DNA of 64,000 bases from Ulva prolifera (lineage: Eukaryota; Chlorophyta; Ulvophyceae; Ulvales; Ulvaceae), in NCBI GenBank assembly GCA_023078555.1, contig CM041197.1:8526842-8590841 (forward strand), in the 5' to 3' direction. Shown in pieces: positions 33,960 through 45,945 of this stretch. Positions within the stretch are counted from its first letter, which is position 1; each line of letters begins with the position of its first letter. The notes beneath the pieces were generated by a model. That model was not told where the DNA came from. It worked only from the letters and a program-made list of their open reading frames with translations, and did not search any database. The position numbers and the translations under genes are program-made.

Positions 33960-36900
33960 TGAGTCCACTGCACTACTGACGCTTGTGGCTGAGGACAGAA
34001 TTCAGATCTGTCGACAACATCAGACTGGAACAGCATCAGGTGACATCCACACATCGATAGGTAACAGCTATCAGCGCGCGCCCGCCCGCACAGTGAGCAG
34101 GCAAAGGCAGCCGGGCAATGTTTTTTTTTGTGGGTCCCTGGCGGCACCACGTGCGGGGACACAGACTGCAATCCCTGCGTACAGTTCTCCCGGAAATGGA
34201 GGAAACAGAGACGATGGCTGGGCCGAGAGTGCTGCATTTGTTGCGTGTGCTGCTGCTGCCACTGCGTGTTGAGGTGGTGGTGGTGTTGTTGTCATTGTCA
34301 TCCATGTGCCACATGGCCTGAGGCTGCATGCTGTGGTGGCTGCTGGCGGCAATGCTGGCTGGGACAGAGACTGTGAGCCTGTGTGAGCCTGTAAGCGAGA
34401 CATCACATGGGCCAGCTGTGAGACCTGCCGTGGACAGCAGGGCAGAGATAGTGGGAGAGTCAATCTTTGTGACGCCTTTGTGACAACTGACCCCGTGGGT
34501 GGCAGCCAGGAAGGAGGAGACACAGGGACAAAGACACTGGTGCGCCCGCGCCGTCATCCCACACATGTGTGTGTGATACTGCGGAGGCCATGGGGTACAG
34601 AGATCTGCATGGCCCATGTGCAGGGAAGTGCGCCCCCGCGAGATCTCAAGGTGGCCTGCTTTGCATGACCCATGCATTGTCAAGGTGGGAGGGGGAGTCC
34701 ACCTGTAAAAGGGTGGCCTAAACTAGCTGAGCAGCTTCCCTCCTGGCAAGGGCCGCAAATTTTCAGGTGCCACTGTGATATATCACAACGAGGAATGGTA
34801 TGCTCCAGCTGGGGAGGCATACCACAACGTCACCTGGCCTGACGCTGGTTCACCAGGGTCTGGTTTGAAGAGGCACTGGAGAACAGAATGGACCAGAGGT
34901 AGCCCAGCATCCGAAGGCACCCTCACCCTCGAGTAGTATCGAGTATCGAGTATCGAGAATGAGTATCAAAGGTTCATGAGTGGCAACAAACATGGCATGA
35001 GCCAGTACAAACATGACTTTAGCATGTCAAGCAGGGTCATTTTTTATCACTGCAGGAGTGGCATCAAGGCGAAAAACAAGTTTAAGGCTCCTCATGGCTA
35101 CGCCTCTCCCATGTCCCAGTCCCATGTCGGGGGCGCATGGCCGCCAAGGATCAAGGGTCAAAATGGACCTGACGGGGAGCGGGTGGTGGTATCATACGGT
35201 ACCTCAAGGGCAAGGACTCAAGTGCATAAAAGCATATCCGCATCGAAATATCTCTCTTGGTTTTTAAGTTAATGGTTTGTGGAACAGGCCTGGCCTTGAT
35301 GGACACTACTTGCAAGCGACCCAACGTCAGCCTTGACAAGGAAGGCTTGAGGAGTGGATACCCCAGTCCTGCTTCCCCGACTGACTGACCTCCCAGACCC
35401 CCGATCACTTGTTGGACAGCTGATTGCGCTTAGAAGGCAGGGAGTGGCACGAGCAGCAACGCGTCTGCCCGCGCTCGGACGTCAGTGCATACCCAGCGCA
35501 CAATCTCAAGCAGAATCGCCTGTTGCTGCCGTCATGTATATAAATGTTCTTGATCGACATACGTGTTTTCAATAAGGGTGCGGTAGGTGCAGCGGGTGCC
35601 CAGGCATACTGCAACAACTATACGCCTCGAGCATGTACGCCTACAAGAGGACGGCGAGGTTCTCCAGGCCGCGGTATCAGATTTATCGGCTACATTTGGC
35701 TTGGCTACTTTCAAATTGCGCTCACACATCATGCCATCGCCGGTAAACCAGGCACCTTGCTGCAAGCTCTGCACCAGCCTAGGCACAGTTCCAGGCGCAT
35801 GTCACACCACACATACAATTGAACATCCTGGACTGAAAGTGAAATCTAGTCTGCGTATCTTCGGGGCGCCGAACATACTGAAGTTTCCACAACCAGCACA
35901 GGTGTCGTTCGGCCTGTGCAGGATGATACACGGCACACCAAATGTACGCAAGCGTGCAGAACTATACATCGTGAAAAAACAGTATAAACTTACACATGGG
36001 TTCTCGAAGCCGTGCACGACTCCGCCTTCAAGCAGCCATGCCGGTGCTGAAAACGGGGCTTGTTACGCCTGCTTGCAGTGTGGTACGCAACACACGCAGC
36101 ATAAATTTAAACGACCAACATTTCATCTACTGTGGCTTTACACCTCGATGCCTGGATCCAGAAATCGCGCTCGAGGGCGTGGGCCCTCATGCCGAGCCAT
36201 GCACTCGCCCCATCAAGCAGAAATTGGCACCACTGAGTCTGTGATGGCAGCGTAAATCTGAAGGGACGCACCTTTTGGCCATGAATTATTGCCCGCCAGG
36301 AAATGTCCTGAGCTGTAAGCGGCTCTGCCACCGCTGGAGCCTGGCTGTCCTTGCCCATGCTTCAGACACACACATAGCCTCTGCCTCAACCGCGGGCGTC
36401 ACCTCGCGCATATGCAGCCACTCACCAACGTTACATACTCAGCCGACAGTCAGCGCCCAAAGCTCAAGCAAATCAGACTCCAGCGCTGCTGAAGACTCCG
36501 ACGGTCGTCCTCTAGCACACAATAAGCTGGCCAGTACCGGTAGGACCTGTGCAGTGGTCCACGCTGCGTAGAACACGCCTCGGGTTGTCAGAGCACTCGA
36601 ATTCTCCTTGCAGCTCCGGCCATGATACAACGGCATCATCCTCTCCACGCTCTCTGTCCTTCAGAGAAGCGTTTGCACATGCTTCGTGCCTTGCTTGTCG
36701 ATTCAATGCGATACCCATGAATTGGCACGCAGTGCTGTCGTCACCGCCACCCGTCAAGCCCCGGCGCTTGGAGGTGAGTGACGCTTTGCGCAGGAAGCTC
36801 TGCCGTCGGTCATGAGACTCTGTGCTTAACAGCACCGCTGCGCAGGTCTAGATTTCCGCCTGCGGCCTCAAAAAACGTGAGACATCGGTCACACAGCAAT

Positions 36901-38453
36901 GATCCACCTCGGCTGCTGCAGACGCATCAGCAGCAGGCAGCGCCCTTCGTGCGCGCGAGGGTGCGTCGCCAAGGTACAAACTTGTAGATCACAGTCAGTC
37001 ATCTGCACTGCCAGGCCGAGGAAACAGCGGAGAGTGAGGCTCATGCGCCTCGCCGCAGCAGCCGAGCGCTCGACAATGATGACATTCCCGTGATAAAACC
37101 GTCACGTCATCGGAGCTCCCAGGGTCAGCGTACCGCGGCCCTGGCATGCCTGCGTGAGCCCCGGCTGACCGATGCATGAGCTTGTAGACAACACCCGCGA
37201 AGTTTCCCGCAAAGGCGCCAGCCTGTGCCTCGAACATCGAAACTCCCCCCAACTACACATCTCTCGGCTGCGCACTTCAATTCAGCCTGTTGCGTGCGCA
37301 TCGGAGCCGGCAGTGTCCCGAGGGACAGGGCTGCGTGATGATGCAGTCATACATACCGCGGTAGACCGTCCTGATTCAACGCCACAAGCCTTGGAAAATT
37401 CATGCGTCGGCGACACCTGTTCCGTCACCAGAGCTGCATTGATGATGCCAGCGTCCGTCGCGGATGGTTCCCACGCATGGCGTCAGGTGTCATGACGCGT
37501 CAGCCGACCATGCTTCCACGTCAGCAGCTGCGCGAACGGTTCCGGCGCGCTGCCGCGCTCGCCGTCGCCGCGAGCATAGCACCGAGCGCATGCTCTTGCA
37601 TACAACTGCCACCTGATCAAGGGCCTGCGATCAGCTGGACGACGTGTCCTCTGGTGTCACGATCATGGGCGAGCCTCGCGATATCGATTTCGGGACACGA
37701 CGGAAGTGGGAGCTCCGGACGGCTAGCCAAAATGAGACCAGGTGGATACGCGTGAACCGGGCCTGCGGGGAGTGGACGGCCAGGCCTGCAGGGAGGTACC
37801 TATCAATGTTAACGTGATGCATGCCTGGATCCGGCAGAGATTGAGGCAAGGCCCCGCTGAGTGTAGATGCATATGTTGCCATGGAATCGAATCGATATCG
37901 GGACTGTTTGACCAGTTCGGGCGATTTGGACATGGTGCTGCGACTGAAGAGCGCCCGCTTTGAGCATTGCTGCGCTTCGCGCCCCAAGATGCGCATGCGC
38001 TGCCTGCTGAATACTCGGCGATGTCTGTCGAATCTTCGGCAAGCCTGCTAAACGCCTGCTCTCTTCTGATCAATCTCGTATCTCGAGATAGCCGTCGCGC
38101 TGTGGCCATACACGTGTGCATAGCAGATATCAGATCTGCAGGTCGCGCGCAGATCCTGCCGGACTGAGGTGTGGGCGCGGTTGTAGGGGGACCACGTGCA
38201 CACGTACATGTATGTGGCTGCTGATTCGGAGGAGGTTATTTTCTGGTGATTGTCTTCTTCCGTTTAGTCTTTTGTAAACAAGACCTTTAGGTCGCGAGCC
38301 TGCATGCATGGGGACCCCCCAAGGGCCTTTTTTTTTTTACAAGTCTCCGTGCAGCGGAGCCGCCCGTCGAGCATTCAACGCACATGTATCTCAGCCAAAG
38401 CCGCGCAATTGAACGTCGTCACCAACTCGACGGCTCAGCGAGGCCTTTCGAGC

Positions 38454-38501
38454 GCGCGACGTGGAAGGTGCGCGACGTGGAAGGTGCGCGACGTGGAAGG
38501 T
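38454..38501. repeat. 16-bp tandem repeat, three copies
   Basis: GCGCGACGTGGAAGGT repeated three times without change. Confidence 0.95.
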
Positions 38502-38830
38502 ACACGCAATCCCAATGCATGAAGACTTCACGCCCTGACATCCTCGAGAACGACCGCAAGCATGCATGTTTGTCCTCCGGTGGCGGTGGTGCCCGTGCTC
38601 GTCAAGCACTCGATCGAGCTCCGGTCCGAACGGCAGATCCGGCGCCGCGGATCGCTATGTGCAAGCATGCCCATGCATGCGCATAAATGCAAATACCCCG
38701 CCCGGCGTCGCTGTTGCAATGCATGCAAGCAATTTGCAGCGGCAGAAGTTCTTGCAGGTGCAAGCCGGGTAAGGCCGGCACCCACCTCTCCACACGAGAC
38801 CCCCTGCAGCAACACTTGTTTTCTCAGCCT

Positions 38831-38873
38831 GTGGCAATCCAGTGAAATCGCGGCCATATCACTGAGTGGCCAC
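38831..38873. repeat. Palindromic hairpin repeat
   Basis: GTGGCAATCCAGTGAAATCG, then GGCCATATCACTGAGTGGCCAC. A solo member of the dispersed 43-bp family with a few changes. No SINE-like tail lies within 500 bp. Confidence 0.8.
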
Positions 38874-40958
38874 AAAAGTTGGAAAATGAAAGAGCCGCAC
38901 AGGGAAGTGCAAGCTGAGCTGCATGCATGCCTGAAGCGCTCCACATCGATAGCAGTGACCAGCCAAACCAGATTCAGGCCAGCCTAGCTTAGCTTAGCGA
39001 GCGCCAGTATCGATATCGATACTTATATCAGGGGTGGGTTTACCCACGTTTCATCCACCTGCACAGCTGTACAGGAGCTCTCATGATCATGATCATGTAA
39101 CAAGGCAGAACTGTTCTCAAGCCACCAGCCCATGCACACGACTCTTGTGTGTGCAGATTGGTTCACCCTTATTGTCTTACCGTTATTGCCGATCAACATC
39201 TGGGCATCCACATCATGGCCTTGGCCAAGCATGTGTGGCCTGTTCATGAGAGACCATGTTTGTGCGCACGTGTATGTTCAGTGCGCACTGCGAGGTGTGG
39301 TCATGTCACGTGTGCAGTGCCTCTTCATTTGTTTGAGAACCACCAACATGCATTAAGCTTTGTCCTAGCTTGTATCACAGCCAGGCTCAGTAACACCGAG
39401 TGGAAACCCTTGTGTAACACACCACAGTATCCCTGTCCAACAGCATACAGGTCAGTAAATTCAGAAGTACTTTTCTTTCCAGTGACCTTGATTGTGCCCA
39501 TGCCGAAGCTCACGCTCACAAATGCACATGAACTGCTCTTATGAGTTCAACAGGTAAGCTCACAAGCTCCTCTATAGGCGTGAACCTTCAACTCCACACT
39601 TGCAAGCTTCCTGGCAGCAATCGCTGGAGGCCATCCTTGATGACATCAACATGGTACAAAATTCATGATCATCAGCAAATATGGTGTATGGTATGGCAAA
39701 TGCGACCCGCAGCTTCTCCCACTGGCTACCTTGCGGGCTCCTCCAAGCAGTGTTCCAAGCAGTGTTCCACCTCGCCGAGCAGGGTGGTGGTCGCAGTGAA
39801 CAGTAGCACGTGGCCACAGGGCCGCCACGGACACCGCGCCCACGTGTTGCAGCCAACTTGCAGGACCGCGCGCCCACGTGTTGCAACAGTGATTCCAGAC
39901 TTCCAACGCCCGCTTCGGGCGGGCCGGATGCACTCGCCTGATGCTGCTGCAGCAGACGATGCGGCTGTGAGGCAGACTCTCGAAAGCACCCTGTGCACCC
40001 TGCCCGTGCATGCAGTGCAGTCACGCCCGACAGGCACCATGCATGCACCATGCATCCCCGGGTGAAGCCGGCCAGGCGGGTTGTGTAACTCCACGTGTAC
40101 ACTGCATGGTTGCAAATGCGTCAGGACTGCCAGCTCCTGCGTGCCGCACTTGCGGTCAATAGCACTCTCCCCGTTACAGCGTAGTCCTCAAGTTGAGAGA
40201 AACTTGAATGCCGCGTTCCATGCCCGAATGCGGTGGAGCGCGCCTCAGGCTGCCGGCCAGGGGACCCTGCGGCGGTTCTGATTACGCCGGCCACGCGAAT
40301 CGGGGCCCTATGCATGTACCACGTGCATGCAGGAGGCCCTCATATGCCTACCCTGATGTAATTTAAACGCCCCTGTGGGCGGCAGACAACTGCGACTGCG
40401 GGAGAGCACCAGCACTAGCGGGCGCCACTCCCCGTGGAGTGCAAGTGGACCAGTGGCCAGGGGCGCACGCTGTGGTGCTGCCCACATGCATGTACATGCA
40501 TGGTGAGCTCGCACACAGGCCTTCGAGCAGAGCCACGGCTGGCAGTCGCCACACGCTGCGCTGCCCCTGTGGACGCCTCGTTGGCGCTGTAGGGGGACAC
40601 TGCTGCGTATGCGCAGCACATCTGCCCTTGGCGCCGCGGCTCAGAGGTTTCTCGCCGCGATTGCAACACCGCAGCTGATGCATTCTACCTGAGTGCCACA
40701 TGCTGTGGGTAACGGCTCCGTTGCGGCACCAGGGAGCGTTCGCTTGGCAGCGGAAGGTGCGAACAGCCGCGAGCTCACGGGCAGCCTGCGCAAGCTTCAC
40801 AGTCACTGCCGCGTGGCCGGGGGGCATCACCATGCATACGCGCATTGGAACGGCCGGACGCGCACATGCGATGGACACCCCGGCCACCCAGTTTGAGGTG
40901 GCATACGGCGAGCGCCGCTGCCGAAGTGGCGCCGGTGGATTGCACACAGTGGGCTACG

Positions 40959-41052
40959 CAGTGCACCCTGGGCCGCAGTGCACCCTGGGCTATGCAGTGC
41001 ACCCTGGGCTCCGCAGTGCACCCTGGGCCGCAGTGCACCCTGGGCCGCAGTG
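40959..41052. repeat. Short minisatellite CAGTGCACCCTGGGC
   Basis: Six units of CAGTGCACCCTGGGC with 3-6 bp linkers (CG, TATG, TCCG). The period varies between about 18 and 21 bp. Confidence 0.9.
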
Positions 41053-41442
41053 CCAGCGTGATGCCATCATACGGCGCAGATCTTCAGGCAGTGATGGCGG
41101 CGGACAGCAGGGCAGCCATCATGGTGCTCAGATCAGACCATGCATGCACATGCACTGCTGCCGGCCTCGAGCCTCAGACCCACGCTTGCTCGCCGGGCGC
41201 CCACGCCTCCTAACGACACTGGCTGATCATCCTTTCCAGCCGTGGTGTGCGGGGGCCAGGTTCACTTGTACCCCTGAAAACAACCGAGCTTCTGTAGGGG
41301 AGCCGAAGCTCCGACACCGAGAGGGCCCTTGCAGCATGCTGGGGAGTCGGGGGTGAGGTTTGTGCCCGGGGGGTGACCTCGATCATCAGCTCAGAGGCAC
41401 AGCGGAGGCCTCTGCGTACTGAAACCATGCGCTGTGCCACAG

Positions 41443-42431
41443 CAAGCGCGACCGTGGCGAGTGGGCGGCGGGCAGTGCTAGTCCCAACCGTTGGAAGGTC
41501 AACGAGCTGCCGCAGGTCTATCTTGGTCTGGAAAAACAGGTGACCATCGGCCACACAGCCAGCCGATAACTATGCAGTCTAACACATTTACTCTGCTTTA
41601 CAGAGTGTTTGTTTGGCTGACATGTCACAGCTCATGCATGTGGGATGATGAAGTGATGGTGTTCACAGTTTACACGAGCTCGGACCAATGCACGGCAGTG
41701 TACCACCCACACCCACATCCACACCCACACCCACACCCACACCCCCACAGTGCAACCAGACAGACACTCCCCAGTGGAGCACACATGTGGGGCGGCTGGA
41801 TTTGTGCAGCCGAGCAGGCTGCACGGCTGTGCTCAATGCAGTCCGCGCAGATGTACCCGCCGCCTCACGGCGTCTCCACCGTCTCACGGCGGTGCTCGGC
41901 AAGTTGCACTGGAGCAAGGCCAACTTTGAGTACATGGTGAACCCCTACCTTCAGGTTTGCCGGCGGCACAATTTGTGGCAATCCAGTGCTATAGCGATCA
42001 GGGCACCCGACGCCGTCGCTGGGCTCACACGCTCTCGAGGTGGCCGCAGGCAGCGCCTGCCGTGCGAGCGGGTCGCCGCAGCACAGCCGCAGGCAACGCC
42101 TTCATCGTGTGTAAAGTAAAGTAAAGTAAACTGAATTTACTGAGCCGTATCCTATTGGACATTGACAACTCCGAATTAACGGGACCACATATGCTGTGTT
42201 GTGCAAACAGTGCAGTGTGGCACGGAGGCGCACACTGCCGCTGGCTGTTGCTCTGCCAGCGTGCCATGCTCGTGTCAGCGGCTGTATCGAGACTGGAGCA
42301 TGGGCCAGGCAATGGGAGCGGTGAGAGGCACGCGAGAGGCCGCCCGCGCGGATCCGGTGCTGCAGTGCGAATGGAGGTTGGACTTTGACACACGGACAGC
42401 GACGAAGAAGCGGGTTGCTCCGCAGGGATAG
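41443..42431 (+). CDS. 3' exons of an unrecognised gene (partial)
   Basis: Three plus-strand exons with agreeing phases: 41443-41539 (KRDRGEWAAGSASPNRWKVN..., donor GTGACC), 41751-41954 (WSTHVGRLDLC..., ending HWSKANFEYMVNPYLQ, donor GTTTGC) and 42216-42431 (CGTEAHTAAGCC..., then CQRLYRDWSMGQAMGAVR, ending KKRVAPQG at a stop). The readings contain Trp, Tyr and Cys in a protein-like pattern, unlike the frames around them. Intron 2 contains half of a palindromic repeat and a SINE-like 3' end. Upstream exons and the start are not found. The first exon also has an open minus-strand reading (41527-41378), so that exon is the least certain. No function assigned. Confidence 0.4.
41703..41750. repeat. 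(CCCACA)n simple repeat
   Basis: About seven hexamers with one variant, directly before the acceptor of the exon at 41751. Confidence 0.9.
41975..42000. repeat. Half palindromic repeat
   Basis: GTGGCAATCCAGTGCTATAG: the left arm of the 43-bp family, with no right arm. Confidence 0.7.
42111..42192 (-). repeat. SINE-like repeat, 3' part with tail
   Basis: On the plus strand, (GTAAA)n followed by CTGAATTTACTGAGCCGTAT, then GACAACTCCGAATTAACGGGACCACATATG. Truncated at its 5' side. Lies in an intron of the candidate gene. Confidence 0.85.
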
Positions 42432-43867
42432 TGTATTGGCTGTGGTATGTGTGCCATTCAGATGCTACTCGGGTACAAGGGAAGATCAAGCGAGGCGCTT
42501 GGGAGGTGCATCCGAAAGTGACAGTGGCTGTTGGGGGATTCCACGCTGCTGCTGTGATATAGCCGAAAGATGTCTGATAGAGAGGTGCTTGGGAACGGGT
42601 ACGCAGTGCATCTGCGCAGACATCAACACTATCACCAGCTCAGTGTATAGCTACCAGATGTTTTATGTTAGTTTGCACTCGTCCAGCACGAAGTACCTTT
42701 GCACTTGCAGCGTACTCCGCATTCTTTGCCAATGCTGCAGGCCTGAAAGTTGGTTGCCCCGATCACCAACAACATGGGCGAATCAGCGATGCTTTTCAGT
42801 GATGAATGCATTTCGCATGTATTGCTGGCATGGTCAGGAGGGCTTGATCTTGGGACCTTGCAATGCAGCAATGCCATCAGGCTGCAGAAAATGCCCCCAG
42901 TGCAGCGAGCATAAGTCGTGTAACCTTTGTCCTGAACTAAAGGTCCTGACACAGAAGACAAAGTGCGGGCAGGTGTTTTGTATCAGCATGCTTGATAACC
43001 CATCTTCAGTTCAGACACGAAAGCCGACACCTCGAGCCATAAAAAGATATCCAGACATTTGTTATGCTGCACATGGGATCGCATGTCGGTTGTCGAAGCC
43101 CTACGGTTGCTCAGTTATCGAAGCAAGCGATGGATGCTTTGAGGTCTGAGAAACCCGTCAGGTGTCCACAACGACAGGCATGCGATCTGAACAGATACGA
43201 GCACACACTGACTGCTTTCCAGATGTCGCCAAGGTATCCTTGGCGTCAGCTTTTGCACTCGAAGTCGCAGCAGACTGAATCCGCTGACGCTGTGGCATCG
43301 CACTCCACCGCAATGGGGTTTGATTATTAAGCGGGGACACCGACGCTGCCAAAACATGTCACCGATGCGATCGAAGCGTCGAATTGACTGGTATGCTGCT
43401 GAGAGACGAGCATCGCGGAAATCAAAGACGCTTTTGTCACGCTAACACAGTGTATGCCCACGGCACTCACTGCATGCACTTGAACTACTTGCATAACCTT
43501 GACAAAAGTGGCGGTCCACCCGATTATGGCCAGATCATGCTTGACCTTGCCCCATCATGATACCTGCGTCAGTCGACGTCAGCTTGCCATACAATCGATG
43601 ACAGCGTGCGAACGCTCCTCAGCCGAGCGAGTTGTCGGCGAAAGTGCATATCTTCGCGATCATCGATGTCCGATCTCATTCCTTCCGAGAAGCACAGTGA
43701 TCGGAGAAGCCTTCTCGGCCGCGCGCAAATTGGCGATCCTAGGCAAGCCATGTCAGTGCTAGATCCAACCCAGGTTTGTAGCTATCTCCCTTGCTGCACG
43801 CCGCGATCAAATCAGAAATCTGACAGAAAGCTGGTGTATTGATGATCGTGCGGTGTGTCAACGGCAT
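42432..43867. other. Unassigned interval, possible element remnant
   Basis: A 254-codon plus ORF (42385-43149) has no recognisable domain. The minus strand near 42700-42780 reads ACSIGKECGVRCKCKG, which recalls the Cys-rich tail of some transposon-encoded proteins. The evidence is weak. Confidence 0.3.
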
Positions 43868-44591
43868 GTCCTCAGCGGACCGTCGATGCTGACCCATGCA
43901 GTCGGGCACTGCGTATGCGTAAGTAAACTGAATTTATGTCGCATCTGCGCGCTTCTGCGGTTCAAGGCTCGCCTTCCACATGCGTAAAATGTGGCATACA
44001 GCTCAGGTGGATGACAGAACTTGCCTGCAGACGTGTCCCCCACCGCCTCGTCATATCGATCGCTCAAGGCCTTTCGTCGCGTCAATGACCAGGCCAATCG
44101 TCTCATATCATAGAGATATTCACAAGGGTGACCATGCGAGTAAGCGCGTGCAATTGCATTGAACACCCGCCTGCAAGCCATGGCTGACAGTGCCGGTCAA
44201 GTAACAAGGAACAGTCATGTGGCGGTTTTTCAGGGCGCATATGTTCCTACAGGCACATGTGTTACACTGTCCTTGGGGGAGGGGGGGGGGAGGGGGCAGG
44301 TAGGCATGCAGGTAGCACTCAAGCTGTGGTGGCCACCCGGGTGTTTTTGGAGGTGCTGGTGTTAGTTTCAGTGCGGGCCCTCCGAGTCGGGGCTGCGTGC
44401 TTGCGCCAGTTGCTTTGTCTTCGTTTTCTTATTGCCCACCGGGCCTTACGTTTTGGGGGGGCATGCGTGCATTGGGCTTGACCTGGGCCTTGTGGCTGAG
44501 GCGGCCGTAGCGCCCAGGTGCGCCACTACCTGAGGTGCATGCGGAAACCCAGCAACGCCTTTGCGTATGCATGACCCCACGTTGCATGCAG

Positions 44592-44709
44592 GCCGGCATC
44601 ACCGTGTTTGCGTCGGCGCTGGCGGAGCTACCCCCACAGTCGCAGATGCCGATCGGCGGCCAGGACGGTTTCGTCCCCTACAAGCCCGCTGCCGACCTCA
44701 TCGCCGCAG
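44592..44709 (+). pseudogene. Exon-like segment, copy 1
   Basis: Bounded by ...GCATGCAG and GTGCCC. Encodes AGITVFASALAELPPQSQMP, then GGQDGFVPYKPAADLIAA. It looks like a real internal exon, but no neighbouring exons are found and it sits inside a repeat-rich duplicated block. It may be a captured or stranded gene fragment. Family not recognised. Confidence 0.35.
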
Positions 44710-45181
44710 GTGCCCCACTACGCTGCTCCCATCTTTAAGATCGGCCTTGTTGAAACACGACCCCCCAAACACAGGACACGTCCTATCATAGTGTCCCCTC
44801 CGAACCAACGGTGTCTCCAGAGGACCCCAGTCATTGCCATCGCCAGAATTCCCGGGCAACCCGGCCGGTGTCGGCATGCATACGTCACGGCACGTGTCCA
44901 ATTCCTGCTCACCCCTGCGCCCGTTTCCCTCGCGGACGGCGCGCTTCATGGCGCCTGCGCGGAAGCGGGTGATCATGTCGACACCCGTTGATCTGTATAC
45001 AATTGCAAGCTCAAGCTGCTCCGCCTGGAGGCGGCGGTGGAGACCCTGTGAACTTAATCGTGTATTGGATTTTCTTTGGCATGTCCTTGTCAGACCCTGG
45101 CAGTGTAGTGACTTCCGCAACAGCTCCGCCACATGCATATATGCATCATGGCCGCCAACAGCAACCAACATACGGCCGTGC

Positions 45182-45368
45182 GTGACCACCTCGATTAGCA
45201 CAGGAGGACGCCCTGTGAGTTGCGTACGGTCGTCTGAGGGGGCTTTCCAGGTGCGTCGGCATGCAGTCGACCTTCCTTCAATGCGGTGGTCCCGTACGTT
45301 AGTGTACTCGGAGTTGACGTCAACGTCCAACAGGATACGCCTCAGTGAATTCAGATTCACTTTTACAT
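45182..45368 (+). repeat. SINE-like repeat, copy 1 of tandem unit
   Basis: Starts GTGACCACCTCGATTAGCAC and ends ATTCAGATTCACTTTTACATC. It has an insertion-like difference in the middle (GTGCGTCGGCATGCAGTCGA). A perfect GGTTCGAACCC lies 50 bp downstream and a palindromic repeat follows at 45435. Confidence 0.85.
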
Positions 45369-45434
45369 CACATGGCTGCTGCCGAGGCCTCCAAGCTGTT
45401 CGCTGCCGTGGCCTCCAATTCCGGTTCGAACCCT

Positions 45435-45478
45435 GTGGCAGCCCAGTGATATGACCGCTACCCCCACTGGAATACCAC
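45435..45478. repeat. Palindromic hairpin repeat
   Basis: GTGGCAGCCCAGTGATATGA, then CCGCTACCCCCACTGGAATACCAC. Copy 2 (52606-52648) has one C fewer in the centre. Confidence 0.8.
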
Positions 45479-45595
45479 AAATCCGTGCGATCCTGGATCC
45501 GATCCTAGATCCGGAGTCATCTGGGGCTGTGAGAAACACGTCCGCACCGTAGCGGCTCATCATGATCCGAGGCATGATGCCTCTCGTGCGCTGAG

Positions 45596-45634
45596 GCGAT
45601 CCAGTGATATAGCGGCCTCATCACTGGATTGGCA
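45596..45634. repeat. Palindromic hairpin repeat
   Basis: GCGATCCAGTGATATAGCGG, then CCTCATCACTGGATTGGCAC. Confidence 0.8.
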
Positions 45635-45829
45635 CCCCTGTCGGCTTCTGATCGCTGCCACTGATGACTCCGGTGCCTGGTGAGGCCTGGGCGCTTGCCA
45701 ATATGCCCCCTTGCAAGCCCATGCCACTGCAGAACTGAGCAGCCGCCCCCCTCGCGCGGCGTCCCCCACAGCTGTGTGTGTCTCACATACATGTCAATGT
45801 CCCAATGGATAATGCTATGTCTTCATGCG

Positions 45830-45945
45830 TGGTACGTGCTCGTGCCCGGCCTAGTGCCATGACTGCGTGAGTGATTTGCGTGTGTATTCCTGGCGACGGC
45901 TCGCTGCCCGGCCTCTGTCCTTTGTAACTACATGCATACATGCTC
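45830..45945 (+). repeat. Upstream copy of the retroelement 3' end
   Basis: GGTACGTGCTCGTGCCCGGC..GTGCCATGACTGCGTGAGTG...CCCGGCCTCT..CTTTGTAACTACATGCATACATG. This matches 48046-48168 at roughly 75-80%, including the end of the reading frame and its stop. The RT fragment starts directly after it. Confidence 0.75.

Larger units (their letters stand above)
31090..41442. other. Gene-poor region with small repeats
   Basis: I found no exon set with consistent phases and no recognisable domain. Contents include a run of 26 G at 32443-32468, a hairpin at 33499-33571, a (GAGAGGGATG)n block near 33920-33959, a (TATCGAG)n block near 34936-34960, a remnant of the SINE-like 3' end near 39449-39478 (TCAGTAAATTCAGA), and scattered ORFs under 225 codons. 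Weak coding-like readings occur on the minus strand around 40.7-40.9 kb (GHAAVTVKLAQAARELAAVR) and on the plus strand near 41.05-41.15 kb (GADLQAVMAADSRAAIMV). They could not be joined. Confidence 0.4.

Noticed and set aside
41210-41554. Minus-strand exon 41527-41378 as the true coding strand
   Set aside because: It has a good acceptor, but the plus reading gives three exons with matching phases and a terminal stop; the minus reading could not be extended.
42385-43149. 254-codon plus ORF as a gene
   Set aside because: Cys-rich without pattern, no domain, and it begins inside the last exon of the preceding candidate gene in another frame.
45419-45436. Perfect B-box GGTTCGAACCC as part of a tRNA gene
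   Set aside because: No D-arm, anticodon arm or acceptor stem can be folded around it.
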